Both the position numbers and the translations under genes were made by a program. DNA of 64,000 bases from Ferrovibrio sp046294345 (GTDB taxonomy: Bacteria > Pseudomonadota > Alphaproteobacteria > Ferrovibrionales > Ferrovibrionaceae): the NCBI GenBank assembly GCA_046294345.1, contig JBKBJT010000015.1, forward strand, positions 1 to 64,000, given 5' to 3'. Positions 16,546 to 27,214 of this stretch are shown here, piece by piece; the first letter of the stretch is position 1; each line of letters opens with the position of its first letter. The notes under the pieces are model-generated. The model was not told the origin of the DNA, searched no databases, and worked only from the letters and a program-made list of their open reading frames with translations.

Positions 16546-17406
16546 CTAGAGGTCGCCGATCCGGAAATCGAGATAGAGGATTTTCGGATACCCTTGAGCG
16601 TTGGGCGGCATGGCGAAGGGCTGGGCCAGCCGCATGGCGCGCAGGAAGGTTTCCATCGCTGTGCGGAAAGCCGCCGCCTCGGGCCCGCGCAGGGCCTCGA
16701 TCTCGGGCCAGTTGCGTACCATCGCGCGCATGTCCCAGGGATCGTTCTTGCCGAAGGGCGGCGCCAGCATGCCGTCGGGCAGCACCAGATATGGCCCGTC
16801 GATGCGGATGCGGGCGAATTGCGGCGCATCGAAATCGATCACCCAGGCCGACACGATCTGGCTGAGGAAGAAGTCGCTTTCCGACTGCGTCATCACCTCG
16901 GCCGGTTGACCGGCGGCACGGCCGGCCCCGGGCTGTCGGTTGCCCGCCTGATTCTGGGCCTGCGGCGGGCGCGGCTGCGGCGCGGTCGCCACGCCGGGGC
17001 CGGGACGCGGCACCTGCGGCGGCGCCGGCTTCGGTGCCTCGGTCTGCTGCGGTCGCTGGCGCGCCCGCTCCCCGGCCGATGGCGGGGCCTTCGACTCCTC
17101 GGCGACCGGGGCTTTCTGCAATTGCGGCACGCTGGGCGGCGGGACTTCGGCCTGCGGGGCTGGCCTGGGCGGCTCGACCTGCGGCGCCGGCCTGGGTGGC
17201 TCGGGCTTAGGCGGCTCTGGCTTGGGTGGGGGCGGCAGCACGAATTCGGCCAGGATCGGCGGCGGTTCGGGCTGCAGGCGCCAGGTCCAGGGCTCGACCA
17301 GTAGCAGAACCACGACCAGGCCATGCAGCAACAGCGACAGGGCCACCGCCAGCCAGAGGCGGCGATTATCCCATTCCTGTGCGCGGTATTCCAAAAACGA
17401 GGCCAT
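16546..17406 (-). CDS. TolA/TonB-like envelope protein
   Basis: The protein has a single N-terminal transmembrane helix (LAVALSLLLHGLVVVLLLV) and then about 130 residues of proline-rich periplasmic linker with many P-E-P and P-K-P units. The C-terminal domain of about 110 residues ends AMRLAQPFAMPPNAQGYPKI. That ending resembles the tail of TolA, where a similar A-x-R-x-x-P-F/Y then proline pattern precedes the last strand. TolA links the inner membrane to the outer membrane Pal system. No tolQ, tolR or tolB is nearby, so it may be a specialised paralogue. I chose the ATG at 17406; a GTG at 17415 is also possible. Neither has a clear ribosome-binding site. Confidence 0.65.
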   Translation of the reverse strand: MASFLEYRAQEWDNRRLWLAVALSLLLHGLVVVLLLVEPWTWRLQPEPPPILAEFVLPPPPKPEPPKPEPPRPAPQVEPPRPAPQAEVPPPSVPQLQKAPVAEESKAPPSAGERARQRPQQTEAPKPAPPQVPRPGPGVATAPQPRPPQAQNQAGNRQPGAGRAAGQPAEVMTQSESDFFLSQIVSAWVIDFDAPQFARIRIDGPYLVLPDGMLAPPFGKNDPWDMRAMVRNWPEIEALRGPEAAAFRTAMETFLRAMRLAQPFAMPPNAQGYPKILYLDFRIGDL

Positions 17407-17512
17407 GGCAGACACTTAGCGCTGACGTAGCGGCAGGCCAAGGCTTTTGCCCGGCTTGATCGCCTCGGCTATAACCGATTGTCCGACAATTAAGAAGACA
17501 CCGGAGAGAAAC

Positions 17513-19609
<2,097 letters not shown>

Positions 19610-19660
19610 GAAAGCCCATATAAGGACACGGGCCCGATCCAGAGGTAGTTCAAGAGTACC

Positions 19661-21268
19661 ATGTCCGAAGCCGCCATCGCCATTCCGGGCGCCGATCCCA
19701 TCGGCGCCCGGCGCACATTCGCCATCATCGCCCATCCCGACGCCGGCAAGACCACGCTGACTGAAAAGCTGCTGCTGTTCGGCGGCGCCATCCATCTGGC
19801 CGGCGCGGTGAAGGCGCGTGGCGAGAACCGGCGCGCACGCTCGGACTTCATGAAGATCGAGCAGCAGCGCGGCATCTCGGTCTCGACCTCGGTGATGAAT
19901 TTCGAATACCGCGGCTGGACCTTCAATCTGCTCGACACGCCGGGCCACGAGGATTTCAGCGAGGACACCTACCGCACGCTGACCGCCGTCGACTCCGCCG
20001 TGATGGTGCTGGACGCCGCCAAGGGTATCGAGACGCAGACGCGCAAGCTGTTCGAGGTCTGCCGCCTGCGCGACGTGCCGATCATCACCTTCGTGAACAA
20101 GATCGACCGCGAGAGCCAGGATCCCTTTGCGCTGCTGGATGAAGTCTCCTCCACCCTGGCGCTGGAATGCGTGCCGGCGAACTGGCCGATCGGCATGGGT
20201 TACGACTTCAAGGGTTGTTACGACCTGTTCGGCAAGCGGCTGCTGCTGGTGGGCAAGGAAAACAAGAACCTGGAGCCGGAAGTCATCATCCTGGACAAGG
20301 GCCTGGATGATCCACGCGCAGCCGAGATGATTCCCGAGGCGCAGCTCGCCAAGCTGAAGGAGGACATCGCGCTGATCGAAGGCGCCTGCCCGCCCTTCGA
20401 CCTGGAAACCTATCGCCAGGGCCACATGACGCCGGTCTATTTCGGTTCGGCGCTGAAGAATTTCGGCGTCGACGAATTGCTCAAGGGCCTGGGCGAATTC
20501 GCCCCGCCACCGCGCCCACAGCCGAGCGACAAGCGCGTGATCCAGCCGACCGAGAAGGCCGTGACCGGCTTCGTCTTCAAGGTGCAGGCCAACATGGACA
20601 AGAACCACCGCGACCGCGTCGCCTTCCTGCGGCTCTGCTCGGGTCATTTCAAGCGCGGCATGAAGCTGAAGCAGGTCAGCACCGGCAAGCCGATCACGGT
20701 GAGCAACCCGACGCTCTTCTTCGCCCAGGACCGCTCGCTGGCCGACGAGGCCTGGCCGGGCGACATCATCGGCATCCCCAACCACGGCACGCTGCGGGTG
20801 GGCGACACGCTGACCGAGAGCGAAGACCTGCGCTTCACCGGCATTCCGAATTTCGCGCCGGAAATCCTGCGCCGCGTGCGGCTTTCGGATCCGATGAAGG
20901 CCAAGCATCTGCAGCGCGCGCTGGAGGACCTGGCCGAGGAGGGCGTGACCCAGGTATTCCGGCCGCGTATCGGCGCAGACTGGATCGTGGGCCTGGTCGG
21001 CCCGCTGCAGCTCGACGTGCTGGCTGCCCGCCTGGCCGAGGAATACAGCCTTGAGGTCGGCTTCGAGACCGCGCCCTATGAGACGGCGCGCTGGATTTCA
21101 GCCGAGAACCCCAAGGATCTGGACGAATTCCTGGAGCAGAATCGCGGCACCATCGCCGACGACCGCGAGGGGGCGCCGGTTTTCATGGCCCGCAATGCCT
21201 GGGAACTTTCCTATATCGAGAAGAAATGGGATAAAATCCGGTTCCATGCCACGCGGGAACGCCATTAA
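19661..21268 (+). CDS. prfC: Peptide chain release factor 3
   Basis: The 535-residue GTPase recycles class I release factors from the ribosome after termination. The G-domain motifs are complete: AHPDAGKTTL, DTPGHEDFSEDTYR and NKIDR. The EF-G-like beta-barrel domains follow, with VFKVQANMDKNHRDRVAFLR and ending KWDKIRFHATRERH. The length is normal. It lies 51 bp after the FadJ-like gene. Its last 23 bases overlap the start of the FliL-like gene in another frame, an unusual arrangement that suggests translational coupling. Confidence 0.95.
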   Translation: MSEAAIAIPGADPIGARRTFAIIAHPDAGKTTLTEKLLLFGGAIHLAGAVKARGENRRARSDFMKIEQQRGISVSTSVMNFEYRGWTFNLLDTPGHEDFSEDTYRTLTAVDSAVMVLDAAKGIETQTRKLFEVCRLRDVPIITFVNKIDRESQDPFALLDEVSSTLALECVPANWPIGMGYDFKGCYDLFGKRLLLVGKENKNLEPEVIILDKGLDDPRAAEMIPEAQLAKLKEDIALIEGACPPFDLETYRQGHMTPVYFGSALKNFGVDELLKGLGEFAPPPRPQPSDKRVIQPTEKAVTGFVFKVQANMDKNHRDRVAFLRLCSGHFKRGMKLKQVSTGKPITVSNPTLFFAQDRSLADEAWPGDIIGIPNHGTLRVGDTLTESEDLRFTGIPNFAPEILRRVRLSDPMKAKHLQRALEDLAEEGVTQVFRPRIGADWIVGLVGPLQLDVLAARLAEEYSLEVGFETAPYETARWISAENPKDLDEFLEQNRGTIADDREGAPVFMARNAWELSYIEKKWDKIRFHATRERH

Positions 21269-21740
21269 GCCGCTCGTCGGCGCATCTCTCTCCCGCCGCG
21301 CCCTGCTCGGCGCGATGGCCGGCCTGTGCCTGATCGCATCGCCGGCGGCCTGGACGCAGGAAAAGGAAAAAAAGAAAAGGTCCGACACCCCGATCGACAA
21401 GCCGCCGGTGAATACCCCGGTGCTGATGGTGGATGCCGTGACCGCGCCGGTGGCAGGGCCGCCGGGATCGCAGGTGATCATGACGCTGAGCATCGATTGC
21501 GGCACGGTGGAGAATGCCCGCGCGGTCGATCCCCTGATGCCGCGCGTCTACAATGCCGTGATCATGGAGCTGAACCGCGAGCCTCTGGGCAAGGATGGCC
21601 GCGTGCACGACAACGATCTGGAAGGCTTGAAGCGCCGCCTAGTGTTTCAGATCAACCGCGCGCTGCAGGGGCCGCAGGTGGTGGGCGTCTATATCCGCTC
21701 GCTGCAGGAAGTGCCGCTGCGCAAGCCGCCCAGCCGCTAA
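21246..21740 (+). CDS. FliL-like exported protein with Tat-type signal
   Basis: The 164-residue protein starts inside the end of prfC. Its N terminus contains SRRALLGAMAGLCLIASPAA, a twin-arginine-like signal sequence. The mature part has the FliL-type domain: an early strand VLMVDAV, a polar middle strand QVIMTLSIDC, and a helix-strand end LVFQINRALQGPQVVGVYIRS. FliL itself supports the flagellar stator and spans the membrane, but no flagellar genes are nearby. The role is therefore open. A later internal start cannot be excluded, but this one includes the whole signal. Confidence 0.6.
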   Translation: MPRGNAIKPLVGASLSRRALLGAMAGLCLIASPAAWTQEKEKKKRSDTPIDKPPVNTPVLMVDAVTAPVAGPPGSQVIMTLSIDCGTVENARAVDPLMPRVYNAVIMELNREPLGKDGRVHDNDLEGLKRRLVFQINRALQGPQVVGVYIRSLQEVPLRKPPSR

Positions 21741-22540
21741 TCGGCCCGCGACCCGACCGACGCATCCCGGGCCGGCAGCGCAATCCGCACCATCCGCCCG
21801 GCATAAATCCGCATCAGCGCTTTCACGATGGCGGGGCAGCTGTTCAGCATGGCGTTGAAATGGTTCGCCGTGATGTGTTCGCACACCGTGGCCTCGGAGG
21901 CGATGGCGCTGGCCCGGCGCGGTTCGCCGGTCAGCAGGGCCAGTTCGCCGAACACCTCGCCCGGCTCGACGCAGCGCAGGCGCATCTGGCTGCCGTCGGG
22001 CATCTCGCGCACCAGTTCGACGCGGCCGCTCTGCACCAGATAGACATTGTAGCCCGGTTGCCCGGCGCGGAAGATCGTTTCGCCGGCGGCATACACCTTG
22101 CGATCCAGGATTCGCATGCTCGACTGTTCGGACTGGATGGTGGCCGCCATCATGTCGCCGATGCCGATCTTCACGCCCTGCGCCGGCGGCGCGATCCCTT
22201 CGGCATGGCGGATGTTGCGGATGAAGGTCTGCAGCAGATAGCGCGCCAGCGGCGGTGCGGCATCCAGCGCACGATCGAGGGCCGCCGCGTTGATGCGGCG
22301 GCAGACCGTGGGTTCGATCGCAACCACGCTGGCCACACGCGGCGCCGGATCGATCAGCGCCATCTCGCCCACCACACCGCCCTCGCCCATCTCGGCCAGC
22401 CGCAGCTTGGCGTCGTCTTCCATGCGGAAGACCTCGACGCGGCCGGACAGGATCAGATAGCAGAAATCGCCATGGGCGCCCTGCTCCATGAGCGTGGCGC
22501 CACGGCCGAAGCGGATATCCTGGTCATGAGCCTCGCTCAT
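21737..22540 (-). CDS. Protein with two tandem cyclic-nucleotide-binding domains
   Basis: The 267-residue protein consists of two Crp-like cyclic-nucleotide-binding domains and nothing else. The first has GEGGVVGEMALIDPAPRVAS and the second GEVFGELALLTGEPRRASA; both keep the glutamate and arginine of the phosphate-binding cassette. There is no helix-turn-helix, so it is not a transcription factor of the Crp type. It may instead act as a regulatory subunit. It ends the hldE-led array 3 bp after an unknown gene and overlaps the convergent FliL-like gene by four bases. Whether it binds cAMP or cGMP cannot be told from the sequence. Confidence 0.8.
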   Translation of the reverse strand: MSEAHDQDIRFGRGATLMEQGAHGDFCYLILSGRVEVFRMEDDAKLRLAEMGEGGVVGEMALIDPAPRVASVVAIEPTVCRRINAAALDRALDAAPPLARYLLQTFIRNIRHAEGIAPPAQGVKIGIGDMMAATIQSEQSSMRILDRKVYAAGETIFRAGQPGYNVYLVQSGRVELVREMPDGSQMRLRCVEPGEVFGELALLTGEPRRASAIASEATVCEHITANHFNAMLNSCPAIVKALMRIYAGRMVRIALPARDASVGSRAD

Positions 22541-22543
22541 GCC

Positions 22544-22999
22544 TCAATCCTTGCCCTCGTCATGGCTGAACAGGATGGCCTTGGCGCGGATGTCGTCGAT
22601 GCTGCCCATCAGATCGTCGATCTTGGCCTCCAGCAGATCGGCGGCCTGGCGTGCGAGGCCGAGTTCTTCCTCCACCGCCTGCAGCATGGCCTGCCGCGCC
22701 GCGCCGATGATGGCGCCATTGGGCTGGGCCGGGAAGCTGACGCATTTGGCGACGAAGCGCCGCACGGCCGAAGCGCTCGGCAGGCGACCCAGCACCAGCT
22801 TCGCCGGCACGGCCAGCACCAGCCAGGCGCCATCCTCCTGCGGCAGGGCGGCGAAATCGCCCTTGCGGAAACCGGCGCACGGCGCGCTGCCCTCTTCCTG
22901 TCCCGGCAGGTCGAGCATGGCGACCTCCCAGCCGAAAGCGAGGAATTCCTGCTCGCCGGCCGACGACCGTTCCAGAGCCGTGGCGTCCTGCTGCTCCAT
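22544..22999 (-). CDS. Hypothetical protein of the hldE array
   Basis: I do not recognise this 151-residue protein. The first half is mixed (LAFGWEVAMLDLPGQEE, then GAWLVLAVPAKLVLGRL) and the second half looks helical and acidic, with a likely coiled coil around residues 110-145 (EEELGLARQAADLLEAKIDD). There is one pair of separated cysteines and no signal peptide. Its ATG overlaps the stop of the aldo/keto reductase gene (TAATG), and it ends 3 bp before the tandem cyclic-nucleotide-binding gene. The tight packing suggests a partner of that protein. Confidence 0.65.
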   Translation of the reverse strand: MEQQDATALERSSAGEQEFLAFGWEVAMLDLPGQEEGSAPCAGFRKGDFAALPQEDGAWLVLAVPAKLVLGRLPSASAVRRFVAKCVSFPAQPNGAIIGAARQAMLQAVEEELGLARQAADLLEAKIDDLMGSIDDIRAKAILFSHDEGKD

Positions 23000-23784
23000 T
23001 ATGCCTCTCCCTCTCTTCCCGCCCGCAATGCCATGGCATTGGCGCGCAGGTTGGCCGGCGACAGGGTGCCGACCACGATGGACGATACGCCGGCAATCGC
23101 CGCCGCCATCCGCAGGGCCAGCGCCGGGTCGGCGGCATGGCCGCTGGCCAGCGCCTTCTTGATCAGCACGCCCTTGCCGGCGGCGGCAGCCTCCGCGATC
23201 ACCGGCAGGTCGCCAGTATAGCCGGGATTATAGGTCAGCATCATCACATCGGCGCAATCCAGCATGCGCCGGGCGCCATCGGGCGTCTTGCCGGAGAACC
23301 CGCTGGCGCGGATCAGGCCGCGCCGCTTCAGGCCATCCAGCGCCTCGGCCGCCGGCAGGAAACGGTCGCCAGCCTCGTCGACGCCATCGGAATGCAGCAG
23401 CACGACATCGAGGTAATCCGTGCGCAGGCGGCGCAGGCTGGTTTCAACCGAGGCGATTATTGCGGGCGCGGAGAAATCGAAGCGCGACCGGCCGTCCTCG
23501 AACCACTCGCCGGCCTTGGTGGCGATCACCCAGTCGGCGCGGCCAGTTCCAACCTGCGGGAGCAGCTGCCCCAGCCGCTCCTCGCTGCGGCCATAGGCCG
23601 GCGCGGTATCGATCAGCGTGATGCCGAGTGCACGTGCCTGTTCCAGCAGGGCGATCACGCTGGCGTCATCGGGCAGGTCGAAACCGCGCGGATATTTCAC
23701 GCCTTCGTTACGCCCGATCTTCACCGTGCCCAGCCCCAGCAGGCTGACCATGATACCGGTCGATCCCAGCGGCCTCATGTCCAT
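22999..23784 (-). CDS. Aldo/keto reductase
   Basis: The 261-residue protein belongs to the aldo/keto reductase superfamily of NADPH-dependent oxidoreductases. The four catalytic residues are visible: aspartate and tyrosine in IDTAPAYGRSEERLG, lysine in VIATKAGEW and histidine in DVVLLHSDG. The C-terminal cofactor segment SSIVVGTLSPANLRANAMAL is close to the family norm. The length is slightly short compared with about 300 residues in most members. I chose the ATG at 23784, with a second one two codons later. It overlaps the FAD-oxidoreductase gene by 10 bases. The substrate is unknown. Confidence 0.88.
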   Translation of the reverse strand: MDMRPLGSTGIMVSLLGLGTVKIGRNEGVKYPRGFDLPDDASVIALLEQARALGITLIDTAPAYGRSEERLGQLLPQVGTGRADWVIATKAGEWFEDGRSRFDFSAPAIIASVETSLRRLRTDYLDVVLLHSDGVDEAGDRFLPAAEALDGLKRRGLIRASGFSGKTPDGARRMLDCADVMMLTYNPGYTGDLPVIAEAAAAGKGVLIKKALASGHAADPALALRMAAAIAGVSSIVVGTLSPANLRANAMALRAGREGEA

Positions 23785-24953
23785 GCCGTGGCCTCCCAGG
23801 GTGCGGGGGCAATGTCTGGCGCCGACCAATGCGAAAGATCGGTTTGCGCACCTGAAGGCGGCGGCAACTCGGCCAGCACCTGGTCGGCCAGCTGCGGCGC
23901 CAGCGCCAGTTTGGTCGGCCAGGCCAGCCAGCAATTCGGCGCCGCACGACGTAACACGGGACCGTCGGGCTTTGCGCCATCGGCCGTGGCACCTTCGGCG
24001 CGCTCGACATACAGCGTGGCATAGCGGCTACCGGAAAAATCGAGCGACGGCAGCAGGGTTGTGAATTCAGCCTTTGCCGCCGCAATCAGTTCCTCAGGTC
24101 TCTGCGACGCGCCGACCTCGGCCAGCTGTCCGCCGACATACCAGACCAGGCTGCCATCCGAGCGTTTATGCGTGGTGACGGTGACGCGCGGTTTGTCGCT
24201 GGCATCGAAGCAATGTGCCCAGAGCGGGCCCGGGGCATTGTCGAGCAGCAGCATCCGCAACGGCCGGCGCTGCGCCGCCGATGCCGGCAGGCCGAACTGC
24301 GCCAGCAGGCTTTCGTTGCCAGCCCCGGCGGTGGAGACGAATGCGCACGCGCGTAGCCGGCGCGGCTGGGCGAAGGCATCGTGGCAGTCGATCACCACGC
24401 CATCCGCATCCGGCATCACGCGCACGTCGCCGCGAATCCGTTTGATCGATGCCTGCCGCGGCCGCACCAGCGCCTGCAGCAATGCCGGCACATCCAGCAC
24501 ACATTCATCCAGGGCATAGACGGCGGCGACATGCTCGGGGTCGCGCAGCACGGCGGGCCATTGCCCGGGCGCCAGCGCATCGACACGGCCGCGCACCAGC
24601 TTGCTGCCGAAGAAGCCGGCGATGCGGCTGGCCAGCGTCTTGCGCGCCCAGAACAGGTGCCGTTCGGCGGCCAGCGGCACGCCGCGCAGATCCACCTCGC
24701 CCGTACCGGCCAGGCAGGCGCGCCACCGCGCGGGCATGTCGGCCAGCGCGTCGCTGGCGGTATTCAGCTTGAGATCGAGTGCGTATTTCAGGCCGCCATG
24801 GATGATGCCCTGCGAGGCCAGCGTCTGCCCGGCGCCCAGCGCATCGTTTTCCAGCAGCAGCGTGCTGTAGCCGGCGGCCTGCAGACGCGCCAGCAGCCAG
24901 AGGCCGGCAATGCCGCCGCCGAGGATCGCGACGTCGACATCCCGCGTCGCCAT
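23775..24953 (-). CDS. FAD-dependent oxidoreductase (DAO-like)
   Basis: The 392-residue flavoprotein starts with the FAD-binding AILGGGIAGLWLLARL and the matching acidic strand end LLLENDALGAGQTLASQG. The rest has the two-domain form of the D-amino-acid-oxidase-like family. The closing segment is unusual and includes NCWLAWPTKLALAPQLADQV. The substrate cannot be assigned. It follows hldE by 8 bp and overlaps the aldo/keto reductase start by 10 bases, so the two redox enzymes may act in sequence. Glycine oxidase-type amines or hydroxyacids are possible substrates. Confidence 0.8.
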   Translation of the reverse strand: MATRDVDVAILGGGIAGLWLLARLQAAGYSTLLLENDALGAGQTLASQGIIHGGLKYALDLKLNTASDALADMPARWRACLAGTGEVDLRGVPLAAERHLFWARKTLASRIAGFFGSKLVRGRVDALAPGQWPAVLRDPEHVAAVYALDECVLDVPALLQALVRPRQASIKRIRGDVRVMPDADGVVIDCHDAFAQPRRLRACAFVSTAGAGNESLLAQFGLPASAAQRRPLRMLLLDNAPGPLWAHCFDASDKPRVTVTTHKRSDGSLVWYVGGQLAEVGASQRPEELIAAAKAEFTTLLPSLDFSGSRYATLYVERAEGATADGAKPDGPVLRRAAPNCWLAWPTKLALAPQLADQVLAELPPPSGAQTDLSHWSAPDIAPAPWEATAWT

Positions 24954-24961
24954 GCCTTTGC

Positions 24962-26416
24962 TCAGGACCGCAGTTTCTGGATGGTGGCCGTGGTGCTGTG
25001 GCCGGCAACCAGTCGCGACACCCGCACCTCGCCGCCATAGGCCTGCACGATATCGGCGCCGACCACCTGGTCGATACCGTAATCGCCGCCTTTGATCAGC
25101 AGATCGGGCTTGAGCATTTCCAGCAGCGGGATCGGCGTATCTTCCGGGAAGACGATCACCAGATCGACCAGCCCCAGCGCCGCCAGCAGGCGGGCGCGAT
25201 GTTTTTCATCCTGCACCGGGCGCGTCTCGCCCTTCAGCTTCCTCACCGAAGAATCCGCGTTGATCGCCACGATCAGGCGGTCGCAGCCCGCACGCGCCTC
25301 GGACAGCAGAGCGAGATGCCCGGCATGCAGCAGGTCGAAGCAGCCATTGGTGAAGCCGATGCGTTCGCCGCGCAGGCGCCAGGCATCGACACGCTCCTTT
25401 GCCTGCTGGCGCGACACCACCTTGGCATCGATGCCATGGGGATCGGGCATGTGCAGGGCCTGGCGCAGTTCGTCGGGATGCACCACCGCCGTGCCCACCT
25501 TGGCCACCACGATTCCGGCCGCGATATTGGCCAGGCGTGCGGCCAGCGACAGCGGACGCTTCATCGCCAATGCCGCGGCGATCACGGCCACCACCGTGTC
25601 TCCGGCGCCAGAGACATCGAACACCTCGCGCGCCTCGGCAGCCAGATGCAGCGGGGCATCGCCCCCCTGCACCAGCGTCATGCCGGCCGCGCCGCGCGTG
25701 ACCAGCACATTGGCGATGCCGGCGGTCTCCACCAGCTTGCGGCCGGCCTTCACCGCGCTGGCATCGTCGGCGCAGCTTTCGCCGCTGGCCAGCGCGGCCT
25801 CGGCGCGGTTCGGCGTCACCAGATAGGCGCCGCGATAGCGGGCATAATCGCTGCCCTTGGGGTCGACCAGCACCGGCTTGCCGGCAGTCTTGGCGGCGAT
25901 GATCAGCGCGGTGATGACGCGGTCGGGCAACGCGCCCTTGGCGTAATCGGAGAGCACCAGTACGGCACAGTCGGCCAGCGCGTCTTTCGCCGCCTCGACC
26001 AGCGTGTCGATGGCGGCCGGCGTGCTGGCGGCGCGGTTCTCATGATCGACGCGCAGGAGCTGCTGGCGACTGCCGATGAAACGAATCTTCTCGATGGTGC
26101 GGCGGGCCTCGTCGACCACCAGGCGGGCATCGATGCCACGTTCCAGCGTGAGCACATCGTTCAATTCGTCAGCCGCGCCGTCATCGCCGACCAGGCCGAT
26201 CAGCACCACCTCGGCGCCCAGGGCCGCGATGTTGCGGGCCACATTGCCGGCACCGCCGGGCATGACGATCTCGCGCTCGGCCTGCATCACGGGGATCGGC
26301 GCCTCGGGCGAGATGCGTTCGACCCCGCCATAGACGAAGCGGTCGAGCATCACGTCGCCGACGACGAGGACGCGGGCACCGGTGAAATCGGCCGGATCGG
26401 CGGGAAAATCGGACAT
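24962..26416 (-). CDS. hldE: Bifunctional heptose 7-phosphate kinase / heptose 1-phosphate adenylyltransferase
   Basis: The 484-residue protein combines both HldE activities in the usual order. Residues ~1-320 are a ribokinase-like kinase, with VLVVGDVMLDRFVYG at the start and the anion-hole motif GAGDTVVAVIAA. Residues ~345-484 are a nucleotidyltransferase with GCFDLLHAGHLALL, whose HxGH motif binds ATP. It makes ADP-heptose for the lipopolysaccharide inner core. I place the start at the ATG at 26416 (MSDFPADPADF); the longer open frame upstream is not conserved. It is followed by four tightly spaced genes unrelated to heptose synthesis, which is odd. Other heptose genes (gmhA, gmhB, hldD) are not in the window. 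Confidence 0.93.
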   Translation of the reverse strand: MSDFPADPADFTGARVLVVGDVMLDRFVYGGVERISPEAPIPVMQAEREIVMPGGAGNVARNIAALGAEVVLIGLVGDDGAADELNDVLTLERGIDARLVVDEARRTIEKIRFIGSRQQLLRVDHENRAASTPAAIDTLVEAAKDALADCAVLVLSDYAKGALPDRVITALIIAAKTAGKPVLVDPKGSDYARYRGAYLVTPNRAEAALASGESCADDASAVKAGRKLVETAGIANVLVTRGAAGMTLVQGGDAPLHLAAEAREVFDVSGAGDTVVAVIAAALAMKRPLSLAARLANIAAGIVVAKVGTAVVHPDELRQALHMPDPHGIDAKVVSRQQAKERVDAWRLRGERIGFTNGCFDLLHAGHLALLSEARAGCDRLIVAINADSSVRKLKGETRPVQDEKHRARLLAALGLVDLVIVFPEDTPIPLLEMLKPDLLIKGGDYGIDQVVGADIVQAYGGEVRVSRLVAGHSTTATIQKLRS

Positions 26417-26490
26417 GGCCTTCGATACACCGGCGGCGGGCCGAATTCCAGCCCTCGTCCCGCCCCCAGGCCCTGCCTGAAGGCCGGGAA

Positions 26491-27210
26491 TCAGGTCTGC
26501 AGCAGGCGCCGCTCGGCCCCTTCCAGCACCAGGGCGGTGAGCCGGCCGGTGGTATAGGCCCCGGTATCCACCCCGATGCGGTTCGGCCGCCATTCCACCT
26601 CGTGCACGATGGTATGGCCATGCACGACGACGAGGCCGTGATCGACCTCCGAATCGAGGAAAGCATCCCGGATCCAGATCATCTGCTCGCGGCTCTGGCG
26701 ATCGAGCGGCAGGCCCGGCTTGATGCCGGCATGGACGAACAGGTAGTCGCCGAACTGCGCCTGCACGGCCAGCTTTTCCATGAAATGCCAGTGATGGCGC
26801 GGCAGCGCGCCGCGCAGGCTGCGCTGGGTAAGCAGCAGCTCGTCATAGGCGGCCGGGATGCGTACCTTGTAGCTGGCCAGCGTGGCATCGCCGCCATTGG
26901 CCAGCCACAGCGAGGCGCCATAGGGCGCATCGAGGAATTCCAGCATCATGGCTTCGTGATTGCCCAGCAGGGTCACTGTCTCGACACCGGCCAGCTTGTG
27001 ACGGGCCAACCGCTCGATCACGCCATGAGAATCTGGGCCGCGGTCGACATAGTCGCCAAGATAGACCACGACGCAGCGTTCGGGCGCAGCGACCTGCAGA
27101 TCGGCCTCGATCAGCGCATGCAGTCGGTCCAGCAGGTCGGCACGGCCATGGATGTCGCCGATGGCGTAGACGCGGAGCCCCGGCGGCAGCCTGGCCTCCT
27201 GCAGCAGCAT
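26491..27210 (-). CDS. Metallophosphoesterase (PPP-type phosphatase)
   Basis: The 239-residue protein is a calcineurin-like phosphoesterase of the bacterial serine/threonine phosphatase type. It has the metal-binding motifs GDIHGRADLLDRL, GDYVDRGPDS, LLGNHEAMMLEF and a late GHTIVH, all in the standard order. Substrates may be phosphoproteins or diadenosine tetraphosphate. It starts 4 bp after regA ends, so it very likely shares the regA message. A phosphatase next to a redox phosphorelay is suggestive, but nothing shows that it acts on RegA. Confidence 0.88.
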   Translation of the reverse strand: MLLQEARLPPGLRVYAIGDIHGRADLLDRLHALIEADLQVAAPERCVVVYLGDYVDRGPDSHGVIERLARHKLAGVETVTLLGNHEAMMLEFLDAPYGASLWLANGGDATLASYKVRIPAAYDELLLTQRSLRGALPRHHWHFMEKLAVQAQFGDYLFVHAGIKPGLPLDRQSREQMIWIRDAFLDSEVDHGLVVVHGHTIVHEVEWRPNRIGVDTGAYTTGRLTALVLEGAERRLLQT

Positions 27211-27214
27211 GGCC

